A DNA stretch of 64,000 bases from Petralouisia muris (lineage in GTDB: Bacteria > Bacillota > Clostridia > Lachnospirales > Lachnospiraceae). The position numbers were made by a program, and so were the translations under genes. Location of the stretch: NCBI RefSeq assembly GCF_004793545.1, contig NZ_SRYA01000011.1:1-64000 (forward strand), given 5' to 3'. This document shows positions 1 to 8,541 of this stretch, one piece after another (position 1 is the first letter of the stretch; each line of letters opens with the position of its first letter). The notes below the pieces were generated by a model that searched no databases, was not told where the DNA came from, and saw nothing but the letters and a program-made list of their open reading frames with translations.

Positions 1-467
1 TGACAGATATTGATTATAACGGACATAAGGTAAACCTGGCAGAATATGGGGAAAGCAGGGAGAAGATCTGCAAAAAAGGCAAGAAAAAGCGAAAAGAAGA
101 AACAATCCGGAAAGAATTCTGGTTTCTCACGGATCTGCCGGTCACCAGAAAAAATGTGTCAGGACTGGTGGAACGCGGGAGGATGCGTTGGAAAATAGAG
201 AATGAGGGATTTAACGCACAGAAAAGACAGGGATACAATCTGGAGCACCAGTACAGCAGGAATTATCAGGCAATGAAAAACCATTATTATCTGATTCAGA
301 TTGGGCACATGATAAGCCAGTTTATGGAGGCCTGGGAAAAGATATGGAAGAGGGTAAAGCAGAGCAGGGAGCAAAAGCACAAGAGGATACTGGAATCCAT
401 GAAGGAGACACCGTTAAAAGAACACAAGGAAGAGATAGGTAAAAAGATACAAATACGGTTTATATAA
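1..467 (+). CDS. IS transposase, C-terminal part (cut by window edge)
   Basis: The reading frame is open from the first bases to a TAA at 465-467, so only the C-terminal part of about 154 residues is visible. It contains the stretch RWKIENEGFNAQK, which resembles the last catalytic segment of IS4-like DDE transposases, where the glutamate of the IEN motif would be the third acidic residue. A lysine/arginine-rich tail follows. It would cut and rejoin the ends of an insertion sequence. No terminal inverted repeat could be defined because the left half is missing. The exact IS family is uncertain. It lies next to AT-rich, probably acquired DNA. Confidence 0.75.
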   Translation, partial: TDIDYNGHKVNLAEYGESREKICKKGKKKRKEETIRKEFWFLTDLPVTRKNVSGLVERGRMRWKIENEGFNAQKRQGYNLEHQYSRNYQAMKNHYYLIQIGHMISQFMEAWEKIWKRVKQSREQKHKRILESMKETPLKEHKEEIGKKIQIRFI

Positions 468-653
468 AGAATAATGGAGAAAGGTGGTGGTGAAGAGGCA
501 GATGAAAACAGAAAGACACAAAAGCAGAGTGCAGGGATTTTATGGCTTAAATAAGGTTGTGCTGATAAAGCAATACGGGAAAATAGAATCCAATGTACTC
601 TGAGAGTATAAGTATAAATTTAAGCGTCAGAGCTGTTTGCTTTTGGGGTTAGG

Positions 654-683
654 TTGCGGACATAGTCTGCCGTATGGTATAAT
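654..683 (+). promoter_or_regulatory. Sigma-A type promoter of the HD-domain gene
   Basis: TTGCGG at 654-659 and TATAAT at 678-683 are separated by 18 bases. TG at 675-676 gives an extended -10 element (TGGTATAAT). Transcription would start near 690, leaving a leader of about 29 bases before the ATG at 719. Confidence 0.7.
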
Positions 684-718
684 CAAAACTAAAAGTTAAT
701 AGTTACAGGGGTAAAAAT

Positions 719-1282
719 ATGCGAAATGATATTTTAAGCAATTTACAGAAAGAAATATATGATAGGTGTCAAAGAGAAACAAATAAATTTGGGATGGGAT
801 GTTACTATCATATTGTTGCAGTGGTAAAAAATGCAGAAATTTTGGCAGATAAATATGGAGCAGATAAAGAAGTTGTTTTGATTGCGGCTTGGTTACACGA
901 CATTGCTTCCATTACAGATTATAGTTTATATGATTTACATCATATACATGGGGCAGAAATGGCACATAGCATTTTAAAAGAATATAGTTACGATAGCATA
1001 AAAATTCGTATGGTACAAGAATGCATTAAAAAACATAGGGGTAGTGTAAATTTAGAGAAAAATAGTCTTGAAGAATTGTGTGTGGCTGATGCTGATGCAA
1101 TTTCGCATTTTGATAGTGTTCCCAGTTTGTTGTATCTAGCTTATGTTCAAAAAGGAATGGGGATTGAAGATGGTAAGGAGTTTGTAAAGAATAAATTAGC
1201 GAGAAGCTTTCAGAAATTATCTACAAAAAGCAAACAGCACTATCAGAATAAGTACGAAAAAGTAATGGAAATCTTAAATTGA
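719..1282 (+). CDS. HD-domain phosphohydrolase
   Basis: This 187-residue protein carries the metal-binding pattern of HD hydrolases: His31, the His60-Asp61 doublet, a second histidine cluster at 74-77, His106 and Asp124. Such enzymes remove phosphate from nucleotides or other phosphoesters in the cytoplasm; the substrate cannot be told here. An AGGGG ribosome binding site lies just before the ATG. It has its own extended -10 promoter and no partner gene. Its codons are clearly more AT-rich than the housekeeping genes that follow, and it sits beside a transposase fragment, so I infer recent acquisition. Fold assignment is firm and function is open. Confidence 0.85.
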   Translation: MRNDILSNLQKEIYDRCQRETNKFGMGCYYHIVAVVKNAEILADKYGADKEVVLIAAWLHDIASITDYSLYDLHHIHGAEMAHSILKEYSYDSIKIRMVQECIKKHRGSVNLEKNSLEELCVADADAISHFDSVPSLLYLAYVQKGMGIEDGKEFVKNKLARSFQKLSTKSKQHYQNKYEKVMEILN

Positions 1283-1776
1283 CAATTTTTGGTTTCCTGC
1301 TTAGAAAAGGACATTCTATGGGAATTATTATATGTGGTTTAAATGGAACTAGTTTTCATCAATATATCTCGTTGCATACCTCTAATCCCCTCAATGTTTT
1401 TTGAAGAATCAAGGGGCTGGTTTAATAAAAACTTGTTATTGGATCAAAGAACCATTTTATCGCAATGGAAAAATCATCTGTTATCTCATCTATCACATCA
1501 ATTACCAGTTCCCTGTATTTCCGATCCAATCCGCAAACTCCAGAGACAGCAGCTCCTCATCCATTCCGCAGGCAATCCGGGAGCAGCAAAAAGTCGAGGG
1601 TAAGATGCTACTCTGTATAGCAGCTTTTACCCTCGATAAAACCTATGCTCTGCCACTTATTTATTTTTCTTCGTGAAACAACCCTATTTGGCGGCCCCCT
1701 CAGCTTTTACGAGTTCTCATAATTGTGGTTAACGATTCACACCATCTCACTTCTCTATCTCTTCTGGCAAAATTTT
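1283..1776. other. Gene-free stretch with a decayed minus-strand frame
   Basis: No intact gene is supported in these roughly 490 bases. Read on the minus strand from about 1605, one frame gives CGMDEELLSLEFADWI and then breaks; the next frame continues at once as RKYRELVIDVIDEITDD, down to a stop near 1425. This looks like one frameshift in an old gene of unknown identity. The only other structure is the inverted repeat at 1594-1635. Confidence 0.35.
1594..1635. repeat. Imperfect inverted repeat (stem-loop)
   Basis: TCGAGGGTAA at 1594 pairs with TTACCCTCGA ending at 1635, and a shorter inner arm (GCT/AGC) continues the stem around the loop. It lies between the HD gene and the convergent RluA-type gene and could act as a terminator, but neither side carries a good T run. 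Confidence 0.4.
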
Positions 1777-2751
1777 TTATATCCGATGAAACTTAGCCTC
1801 CAGATACCCCACCGCTTTCTGAAAATCTCCATGCAAAGGCGCCGTCAACTCTGTGCCGTCTGTAAACTTTATCCTGGAAGCATGAAGCAGCTGGAAATGG
1901 ATCTTCAATTTCCTTGCAAACCATATATTCACCTGCTTCTCTCCATACTTTCCGTCCCCCACAACAGGATGCCCCAGAGAAGCCAGATGTGCCCGTATTT
2001 GATGGGAACGCCCGGTAATCAGCTTTACCTCCAATAGCGTATAAGATTGGCGCTCTAAGGTAAATACTGCTTTTGGAGTATATTCCGTCTTAATATATTT
2101 TGCATCAGGCAGTTTCTGTTTGGAAATGATTACCTGATTTTTCTCCTGATCTTTTAACAGCCATCCTTCTGCCAGACTGTGCTCTGCAATCCGCCCTTTT
2201 ACCAGGCATAAATAATACTTTTCCACCGAACGGTCATTTAGCTGTTCTGCCATATTCTGCAGACCTTTCAGACTCTTTCCGGCAATCAGAAGACCTGATG
2301 TGTTCCGATCCAGCCGGTTGCAGACAGAAGGACGGAAGGTCCGCAGATCGGATTCTGTGATTTTCTGCTGCCTTAATAAATAACCTATGATATATTCATT
2401 AGCGGAAAAATCTCCTGCTGCTGCTTTCTGCGAAAGCATTCCCATAGGTTTGTTGATTACCAGTATATCCTCATCTTCATAAATAATGTCCAAAGGGACA
2501 TATGGATACTGACTGATAACATCTGCTGTCTTACCTGAGAATTTCTGAAAAGTCTCATCGGACAGGAATAATTTCACTTCATCACCCAACTTAAGCTTCT
2601 CAGAGCCGTCTGCTTTGTTTCCATTTAATGTTATATTTTTCTTTCGAAGCATTTTATAGATGAAACTGTTCGGCGCCTCTGACAACAGTTTCTTCAAATA
2701 TTTATCAAAACGCTGGTCTTTTTCATTTTTCCCAATCTTGAACTCCTGCAT
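1777..2751 (-). CDS. RluA-family pseudouridine synthase
   Basis: This enzyme converts specific uridines in RNA, usually 23S rRNA, to pseudouridine. An S4-like RNA-binding segment occupies about the first 60 residues. The catalytic motif RLDRNTSGLLI follows, with the active aspartate near residue 148, and then the HQIRAHL segment typical of the family. I chose the second of two adjacent ATG codons because GGAGG lies four bases upstream; the first (2754) has almost no spacing, and a GTG at 2784 has no ribosome binding site. At 324 residues the length is normal. The exact target site (RluC, RluD or another paralogue) is not decidable. It runs convergent to the HD gene. Confidence 0.9.
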   Translation of the reverse strand: MQEFKIGKNEKDQRFDKYLKKLLSEAPNSFIYKMLRKKNITLNGNKADGSEKLKLGDEVKLFLSDETFQKFSGKTADVISQYPYVPLDIIYEDEDILVINKPMGMLSQKAAAGDFSANEYIIGYLLRQQKITESDLRTFRPSVCNRLDRNTSGLLIAGKSLKGLQNMAEQLNDRSVEKYYLCLVKGRIAEHSLAEGWLLKDQEKNQVIISKQKLPDAKYIKTEYTPKAVFTLERQSYTLLEVKLITGRSHQIRAHLASLGHPVVGDGKYGEKQVNIWFARKLKIHFQLLHASRIKFTDGTELTAPLHGDFQKAVGYLEAKFHRI

Positions 2752-2800
2752 CATTCCTCCCTTTTTCCAAAACAAACAACCCACTGTGCCACACTAAAGC

Positions 2801-3079
2801 TCAGCAATAATAATCTACTTTCCCAAATGTACGATACCACTTTTGAATTATTTCACCACTTCTTGCCTCAACAATACCTTGAATGTATTTTAATTTCCTG
2901 TCTGGAATTTTGGAATTATTGTTACATAGCAAACTTTTACCCGTTTTGGTAATCCAGATTTTAGTTGCATTTGAAGAAGGAATCCCTTCTGATACATGTA
3001 CATAAACTGGCTCCAATGGATCATTTTCATTCATCCAAAAATACACAACATACGAACCAATTTTAAAAATTTGAGGCAC
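2801..3079 (-). CDS. DUF4160-like small protein
   Basis: A 92-residue protein that begins MPQIFKIGSYVVYFWMNEND and resembles DUF4160 proteins, which start in the same way and have no settled function. The GTG start at 3079 follows GGAGG by eight bases; longer starts lack this. It overlaps the 3-prime end of the preceding small gene by 17 bases, so the two are translationally coupled. DUF4160 genes commonly pair with another small gene, and some pairs have been proposed to act as toxin-antitoxin-like modules. That role is only inference here. Base use is AT-rich relative to its neighbours. Confidence 0.65.
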   Translation of the reverse strand: MPQIFKIGSYVVYFWMNENDPLEPVYVHVSEGIPSSNATKIWITKTGKSLLCNNNSKIPDRKLKYIQGIVEARSGEIIQKWYRTFGKVDYYC

Positions 3080-3341
3080 TATCAAATCCTCCTTCTCGCG
3101 CAAGCTCAATAATAATGTGCGCCGCCGATTCTAAAAACTCCTGAAATTTTTCAAGATCATTTTTGGTAAATCCTTCATTATTTTTCCACTCATATTCAGG
3201 CAAATAACATTCTACAGATTGAAAACCTCCGAAAACCGGTCTTTCAATACATACTTTTACATGCTCTTTCCCATTCATATTTAATATTTCAGAATGCACA
3301 ATTTCCGTATTATCATTTAAAGTCATAAACGGATATAACAT
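3063..3341 (-). CDS. Small hypothetical protein, partner of the DUF4160-like gene
   Basis: This 92-residue acidic protein has no family I can name with certainty. Its start is set by GGAGG ten bases before the ATG at 3341. The sequence contains a beta-rich middle (VKVCIERPVFGGFQSVECYL) and a helical C-terminus ending in a glutamate-rich stretch. It is followed directly, with a 17-base overlap, by the DUF4160-like gene, so the pair is almost surely co-translated. Both genes are AT-rich and are wedged between rluA-like and ygiQ-like housekeeping genes, which suggests an inserted two-gene cassette. Confidence 0.6.
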   Translation of the reverse strand: MLYPFMTLNDNTEIVHSEILNMNGKEHVKVCIERPVFGGFQSVECYLPEYEWKNNEGFTKNDLEKFQEFLESAAHIIIELAREGGFDSASNF

Positions 3342-3388
3342 AAATCTTAATCCTCCTCCCTCTTCGTCTGCAAAGCCCCTTTTCATCA

Positions 3389-5287
3389 TCATCTGCTATT
3401 CTTTCCCTTATGGACATTTCGAATCGTCTTACGCTTTCTGGAAGCTTCTGAAGGTTTCCGCCTTTCTTTATCTGGCTTATATTCTTCTCCCTTCCTGGGC
3501 CGGATCAGGCATTTTTTGTCAAATCCTATCAAATCCTGCCTTCCGGTCTTCACCAGGGCTTCTTTCACCAGAGAATAATTCTTCGGATCCCGATACTGGA
3601 TCAAGGCCCGCTGCATGGCCTTTTCGTGAGGATTATGAGCCACATACACCGGCTGCATGGTGCGCGGGTCCAATCCTGTATAGTACATACAAGTGGAAAT
3701 CGTAGAAGGCGTTGGATAAAAATCCTGCACCTGCTGGGGCATATATCCCAGCTCCCGCAGAAATTCCGCCAGTTCCACTGCCTCCTGCAGGGTGGAACCA
3801 GGATGTGAGGACATCAGATAAGGCACCAAATACTGCTTTTTTCCAAGCTTCTGATTCATCGCCTGATATTCCCGGGCAAATTGATGATACACGGACGCTT
3901 TCGGCTTTCCCATGCACTGCAATACTTTATCGGAAATATGCTCCGGCGCCACCTTCAGCTGTCCGCTGACGTGATGCTGGCACAACTCCTTTAAAAATGT
4001 CCGGTCTGAATCCGCCAGCAAATAGTCAAAGCGGATGCCGGAACGGATAAATACCTTCTTTATCCCCGGCAGGCTGCGCAGCTTCCGAAGCAGAGACAAA
4101 TAATCCCTGTGATCGGCTTTTAAATTTTTACAGGGGTTTGGAAACAGGCATTGTTTCCCTGGACAGATGCCCTTTTTAAGCTGTTTTTCACAGGCCGGAA
4201 ACCGGAAATTAGCAGTTGGGCCACCCACATCATGAATATATCCTTTAAAATCCTTATCCTTGATCAGTATTTCCGCTTCTTTTATCATGGATTCATGGCT
4301 TCTGGACTGAATAATCCGTCCTTGATGAAAAGTCAAGGCACAAAAACTGCAGCCGCCGAAGCATCCCCGGTTGCTGGTTAGGCTGAATTTCACTTCAGAA
4401 ATGGCTTCCACGCCACCTAGCGCCTTGTAAGAGGGATGATACGTGCGCTGATAGGGCAGATGGTAGATATCATCCAATTCCTGCCGGGTCAGCGGTTTTG
4501 ACGGCGGATTCTGCACCACATAAATCTGATTGGGATATTCTTCTGCCAGGCGTTTTCCTGAAAAGGGATCGGTATTGCAGTATTGGGCGTAAAAGCTTCT
4601 GGCATAGCTTTCCTTATCCTGCCTTATTGTTTCAAACTCCGGAAGAAATACAGCATCATATATATCCTCTTTTTTTCGGGTCTTATAGACTGTCCCATCT
4701 ACAAAAGTAATGTCTTCCACTGCAATTTTGCTGTCCAGCGCTTCCGCCAGCGCAAGGATGCTGCGCTCTCCCATTCCGTACATCAAGAGGTCTGCGCCGC
4801 TGTCCAGCAGAATGGAACGCTTCACTTTATTGCTCCAGTAATCATAATGTCCCAGCCTTCTCAGGCTGGCTTCCACTCCGCCCAGAAGCACAGGTGTTTT
4901 CTTATAGGACTGCCGAATCAGATTCCCATATACTACAGAAGCGTAATCCGGCCGTTTTCCCATCACCCCTCCAGGGGTAAAGGCGTCTTTTTCCCTGGGA
5001 CGTTTCGAAACACTGTAATGATTCACCATGGAATCCATATTTCCGCCGGTTACCAGAAACGCCAGACGGGGTTCTCCATACAGCTCTATGCTTTTTTTAT
5101 CCTTCCAGTCCGGTTGGGAAATAATTCCCACGGTATAGCCGTGGGCTTCCAGCAAACGGCTGATGATGGCATGGCCAAAAGAGGGATGATCCACATAGGC
5201 GTCCCCAATCACATAGACAAAATCAAATTGTGCAATTCCCCGCTCCTGCATATCTTTCCTGCAGACAGGCAGAAAATTTCCATCCAT
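3389..5287 (-). CDS. YgiQ-family radical SAM protein
   Basis: This 632-residue protein has the UPF0313/YgiQ layout: an N-terminal cobalamin-binding-like domain (about 1-200), then a radical SAM core with the iron-sulfur ligands Cys309, Cys313 and Cys316 (RGCFGGCSFC), and a lysine/arginine-rich C-terminal tail. The family's reaction is not established. The start at 5287 is supported by AGGAG five bases upstream. It is probably transcribed with the HAD phosphatase gene 78 bases upstream. Identification at family level is firm; the substrate is unknown. Confidence 0.92.
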   Translation of the reverse strand: MDGNFLPVCRKDMQERGIAQFDFVYVIGDAYVDHPSFGHAIISRLLEAHGYTVGIISQPDWKDKKSIELYGEPRLAFLVTGGNMDSMVNHYSVSKRPREKDAFTPGGVMGKRPDYASVVYGNLIRQSYKKTPVLLGGVEASLRRLGHYDYWSNKVKRSILLDSGADLLMYGMGERSILALAEALDSKIAVEDITFVDGTVYKTRKKEDIYDAVFLPEFETIRQDKESYARSFYAQYCNTDPFSGKRLAEEYPNQIYVVQNPPSKPLTRQELDDIYHLPYQRTYHPSYKALGGVEAISEVKFSLTSNRGCFGGCSFCALTFHQGRIIQSRSHESMIKEAEILIKDKDFKGYIHDVGGPTANFRFPACEKQLKKGICPGKQCLFPNPCKNLKADHRDYLSLLRKLRSLPGIKKVFIRSGIRFDYLLADSDRTFLKELCQHHVSGQLKVAPEHISDKVLQCMGKPKASVYHQFAREYQAMNQKLGKKQYLVPYLMSSHPGSTLQEAVELAEFLRELGYMPQQVQDFYPTPSTISTCMYYTGLDPRTMQPVYVAHNPHEKAMQRALIQYRDPKNYSLVKEALVKTGRQDLIGFDKKCLIRPRKGEEYKPDKERRKPSEASRKRKTIRNVHKGKNSR

Positions 5288-5365
5288 AGTTACTCCTTAT
5301 CCTTTCCGCCAATTGACAACAGAGCCTTTTTCATTTTTACGAAAAACTGCTGTTTCTATTTTCGC

Positions 5366-6019
5366 TTATCTGTCAGCAAGCACCTGACGGTAGTCTGTAA
5401 TATAATAATCTGCCAATTCCCGCTTTTCTTCCCGCTGCGCCGCTGAAAACTTATCCTCCACAGCGCAGACTTTCATTCCTGCATGTTTTCCAGCCAGGAT
5501 TCCCATAGGAACGTCCTCAAACACCAGACAGCGCCCCGGCTGCACCCCAAGGCGGCTGGCCGCTTCCAGATAGACGTCCGGCGCAGGTTTCCCCTGCTTT
5601 ACTTCACATGCTGTCACGATTTCCTGAATATAGTCGTCAAAATGAAGGGACAGAGCCACAGCTTCCACCAGCTCTCTGGAATTGCTGGTGGCAATGCCCA
5701 CGGAAATCTTATGTTCCTTACAATACTTTAAAAATTCTTCTGCGCCAGGCTTAAAGGGCACTTCGTATGTATATTTTTCAATTGCCATTCTGTTCCATAT
5801 TTCCTTCAGCTCTTCCACGCTTTCCGAAAGATGAAATAATTCTTTGGTATATACTGCCGTTTCTGTAAAACTCATACCCTCAATGTCCCTCTGGTAAGTT
5901 TCTGGCAAGGTCAGCCCCCGCTTCTCCAGAAATTCCACGTCAATGTCATGCCACAGCCACATAGAATCCACCAGCGTTCCATCTAAATCAAAAATCACCG
6001 ATTGTATCTTTTCCAGCAT
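5366..6019 (-). CDS. HAD-superfamily phosphatase, beta-phosphoglucomutase-like
   Basis: A 217-residue HAD hydrolase with motif I FDLDGT (Asp11 nucleophile, Asp13), motif II in GIATSN, motif III lysine in GKPAPD, and motif IV in FEDVPMG. A helical cap lies between motifs I and II as in the beta-phosphoglucomutase/phosphatase subfamily. It likely dephosphorylates or isomerises a small sugar phosphate in the cytoplasm. The start at 6019 has GGGAG upstream and overlaps the end of the preceding gene by 32 bases. A longer upstream reading is not supported because the domain begins at this methionine. Confidence 0.88.
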   Translation of the reverse strand: MLEKIQSVIFDLDGTLVDSMWLWHDIDVEFLEKRGLTLPETYQRDIEGMSFTETAVYTKELFHLSESVEELKEIWNRMAIEKYTYEVPFKPGAEEFLKYCKEHKISVGIATSNSRELVEAVALSLHFDDYIQEIVTACEVKQGKPAPDVYLEAASRLGVQPGRCLVFEDVPMGILAGKHAGMKVCAVEDKFSAAQREEKRELADYYITDYRQVLADR

Positions 6020-6755
6020 CTTTTCTGCTCCCTGTATCTGTATCAAAATATTCCAGGCCGTATCCTCTTGGTCTGTCTGTAGTAAGAAAGTCCTTAATTT
6101 CATCTTCCACATCCTCAAAATCAGCAGCTTTTGCAGGATCGGCTGATGCTCTTATTTCCTCAGTTTTCTTGTTGCCAGAAGATTTGGCTTTTTCTTTTAC
6201 TTTTTCCGTTGCTTCCTCCTCATCCGGAAGATTCTGATACTGGGCTGTTTTCGTAAAAGCAATATGCTCTTCCTGCAGACCCATGGTCTTTTTCAGCAGC
6301 TTTTCCATCAGCGCTTTCTTCTTATCCTTGGGTATCACCGAATTATTTGCAGTCTTTTTTGCCTCCGCCATAAAATTTCCCATTTTATTCAATTTCAGCT
6401 TTTCTACATCTTCCTTCGTTTTACAGGATTTTAACTGCCGCCTGTAAGCTTCCCGCTCCTGTTTGATCTCCTGATATTCCCGGTAAGCGTCCGGTTTGTT
6501 CTGTTTTAAGTATTCCTGCTCCTCTGGCGTCAGCTGGCCGCCGGACTTTAACTTTGTGTCAATGGACGCCATTTGATTGCTCTTTCGCATCTGCTCTGCA
6601 TCCTCCCGGTACTGCTTGAGCTGGCGCACCAGCGGATCCATATCTGCCAGACGTTTTTGCTGTGCCTGTTCCTCCCGTTCTTCTTTCTTAAGATCCTGCC
6701 TGTTCCTGCCGGATACCTGGAGTTCTTTTTGAACTTTTCCAAAAATTGTCAGCAT
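5988..6755 (-). CDS. Hypothetical coiled-coil protein
   Basis: This 255-residue protein is very rich in Lys, Glu and Gln and is predicted to be mostly helical, with long charged coiled-coil segments at about 15-120 and 150-210. A less ordered acidic stretch (FEDVEDEIKDFL) precedes the C-terminus. There is no signal peptide or membrane segment. I do not recognise a named family. It ends inside the HAD gene (32-base overlap) and begins 35 bases after the RsuA-type gene, so all three are likely co-transcribed. Confidence 0.7.
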   Translation of the reverse strand: MLTIFGKVQKELQVSGRNRQDLKKEEREEQAQQKRLADMDPLVRQLKQYREDAEQMRKSNQMASIDTKLKSGGQLTPEEQEYLKQNKPDAYREYQEIKQEREAYRRQLKSCKTKEDVEKLKLNKMGNFMAEAKKTANNSVIPKDKKKALMEKLLKKTMGLQEEHIAFTKTAQYQNLPDEEEATEKVKEKAKSSGNKKTEEIRASADPAKAADFEDVEDEIKDFLTTDRPRGYGLEYFDTDTGSRKDAGKDTIGDF

Positions 6756-6790
6756 ACCTTCATCCCCTTTCTCTTTTGCTGAAATGACAG

Positions 6791-7510
6791 TTATGCGGCG
6801 CCTTTTCTGAGCTTCTCCAGCTCTTCTTCGGTTAATTTCCTGTATTCTCCAGGCTGCAGGGTTTCATCCAGCTTCAGCTCTCCCATGGCAATCCGCTTTA
6901 AATACAATACCTTCTTCTCCACCGCCTCAAACATCCGTTTCACCTGGTGAAATTTTCCTTCTGTAATTGTCAGTTCCACCAGGGAAGCCTCTCCTTCCCA
7001 CTCCAAAATCTTAAGCCTTGCCGGACGGGTGGGATTCTTTTCTCCAATCTCCATGCCCTGGGCAAATTTCTGTACGTCCTCTTCCGTCACCCTGCCGAGA
7101 ACTCTGGCAACATACGTTTTCGGCACATGCTTTTTCGGCGCCAGCAAATTGTGGGACAAGGCTCCGTCATTGGTAATCAGAAGAAGGCCCTCTGTGTCAA
7201 TGTCCAGCCTTCCCACCGGAAATAAGTCCTTTCTCCGGTTTTCCGGAAAATAATCCAGAACTGTTTTATGGCAGTTATCCCTTACTGCGCTGATGCAGCC
7301 TGCAGGCTTGTAAAACAGGAAATATTCATGCTTTTGCCAGGAAATCTCCTGTCCCTGAAAGGATACCCTATCGGTAAGCTCCACCTTCTGATTTGGCCCT
7401 TCGGGAAGGCTGCCGTTTACCAGAACCTGTTTTTTCCGTATATACTGTTTTACCTGGCTTCTGGTGCCCACTCCCATATCTGCAAGGTATTTATCCAATC
7501 TGATCTGCAT
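6791..7510 (-). CDS. rsuA: RsuA-family 16S rRNA pseudouridine synthase
   Basis: A 239-residue enzyme with an N-terminal S4 RNA-binding domain (about 1-60, RLDKYLADMGVGTRSQVKQ) and the catalytic motif GRLDIDTEGLLLITNDG. That motif is characteristic of RsuA/RluB/RluE/RluF rather than of RluA. The family modifies uridine in rRNA; RsuA makes pseudouridine 516 of 16S rRNA, the most likely role for a single copy, though RluB-type activity is possible. The start has GGAGG nine bases upstream, inside the last codons of the M23 peptidase gene, with a 20-base overlap. Confidence 0.88.
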   Translation of the reverse strand: MQIRLDKYLADMGVGTRSQVKQYIRKKQVLVNGSLPEGPNQKVELTDRVSFQGQEISWQKHEYFLFYKPAGCISAVRDNCHKTVLDYFPENRRKDLFPVGRLDIDTEGLLLITNDGALSHNLLAPKKHVPKTYVARVLGRVTEEDVQKFAQGMEIGEKNPTRPARLKILEWEGEASLVELTITEGKFHQVKRMFEAVEKKVLYLKRIAMGELKLDETLQPGEYRKLTEEELEKLRKGAA

Positions 7511-8462
7511 TCTCTGCTTCCTCCCGTGAAAACTGATAGCTCAGCCGCTTCTCTTCCTGTGAAAACTGATCATTCAGCCGCTTCTCTTCCTGTGAAAACT
7601 GATCGTTCAGCCGCTTCTCTTCCTGTGAAAACTGATAATTCAGTCTCTTCTCTTCCAGCCATTTCAGCACCCAGTAAGGATTCACGCTTACTTCTGAGCC
7701 ATTCTTATCGTTCACATAAATTCCAAGATGAAGATGGACTGCGAATTTCCCCACCGTGCCTTCTTCCTCCCCGTAACCGCTGTCTCCCATAAATCCAAGA
7801 AGCTCCCCTGCTTTTATTTCTTCTCCCTCCTGAAACTCCCTGGCATAATCATAAAGATGGGCATAATAAAAATACCCGCCGTTTGGCGCACGTATGCCAA
7901 TCCGATAGCCTCCCAGCTTCAGCCATCCCACTTTTTCCACGGTTCCGTCTGTCATGCTGATCACGGGATAATGCCCCCGCTCATTGAAAGAAGCCATGAT
8001 ATCTGTTCCCTCATGTCCCCGGTTTCCGCCGTAATTTCGGTCAAACATCCAGGAATTCTCAAAAGAGGTAACCAGTGAACTGTCTTTTGGGGACAAAGGA
8101 ACCGGAAAATACTCCAAATCTTTCCAGACCGCCTGCTCCATCTCTGACAATTCCTGGATTTTTGACTTCTGATACTGATACAGCAATTCCAGATACTCTT
8201 CCAGTTCCCGCTGCCCCTCTTGTTCTGTAAAAAGATAGCCCAACATGTAATCATATCTGGAATATTCGGAATCTTTCTCATAACCGCAAAAAGTCTCAAA
8301 CAATTCTGTGGGGATTTTTTGCTGACGCAGGAGTTCTCTGATATCTTCCTCCGCCAAAAGGCTGCTAAGCTTCGCAAACTGCTGTATCTGACCGGTAAGG
8401 CTGATAAGAAAGCAGACCATTGCAGTAAGAATCAGCAACCATATCCATACCTGCTTTTTCAT
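7491..8462 (-). CDS. Membrane-anchored M23 (LytM-type) peptidase with repetitive C-terminal tail
   Basis: A 323-residue protein with one N-terminal membrane segment (about 5-24) and a helical extracytoplasmic region. The M23 domain has metal ligands His150, Asp154 and His245 with the catalytic His202. Intact ligands suggest an active peptidoglycan endopeptidase outside the membrane. After the domain, residues 271-314 are four tandem 11-residue repeats of the form EEKRLNDQFSQ, highly charged and probably helical. Such a tail is unusual for the family. The gene ends 20 bases inside the rsuA start. Confidence 0.88.
   Translation of the reverse strand: MKKQVWIWLLILTAMVCFLISLTGQIQQFAKLSSLLAEEDIRELLRQQKIPTELFETFCGYEKDSEYSRYDYMLGYLFTEQEGQRELEEYLELLYQYQKSKIQELSEMEQAVWKDLEYFPVPLSPKDSSLVTSFENSWMFDRNYGGNRGHEGTDIMASFNERGHYPVISMTDGTVEKVGWLKLGGYRIGIRAPNGGYFYYAHLYDYAREFQEGEEIKAGELLGFMGDSGYGEEEGTVGKFAVHLHLGIYVNDKNGSEVSVNPYWVLKWLEEKRLNYQFSQEEKRLNDQFSQEEKRLNDQFSQEEKRLSYQFSREEAENADQIG
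7522..7652 (-). repeat. Four tandem 33-bp repeats within the M23 peptidase gene
   Basis: Four units start near 7522, 7554, 7587 and 7620 with a 33-base period, preserving frame. Units 2 and 3 differ at one base pair position region; units 1 and 4 are more diverged. Near identity at DNA level suggests recent expansion by slippage. Confidence 0.9.
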
Positions 8463-8541
8463 AGTATCCTTTTAAACTTTTCATTACTCCAAGTATATTA
8501 TGCGAAGCGTTTTAATAATTCCGAATTTACTTCCAGTTTCT

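Noticed and set aside
4583-5446. Long plus-strand open frame opposite the ygiQ-like gene
   Set aside because: It is a shadow of the minus-strand radical SAM gene, has no ribosome binding site and no recognisable domain.
7522-7652. CRISPR-like array
   Set aside because: The 33-base units are contiguous without spacers and are in frame within the M23 peptidase gene.
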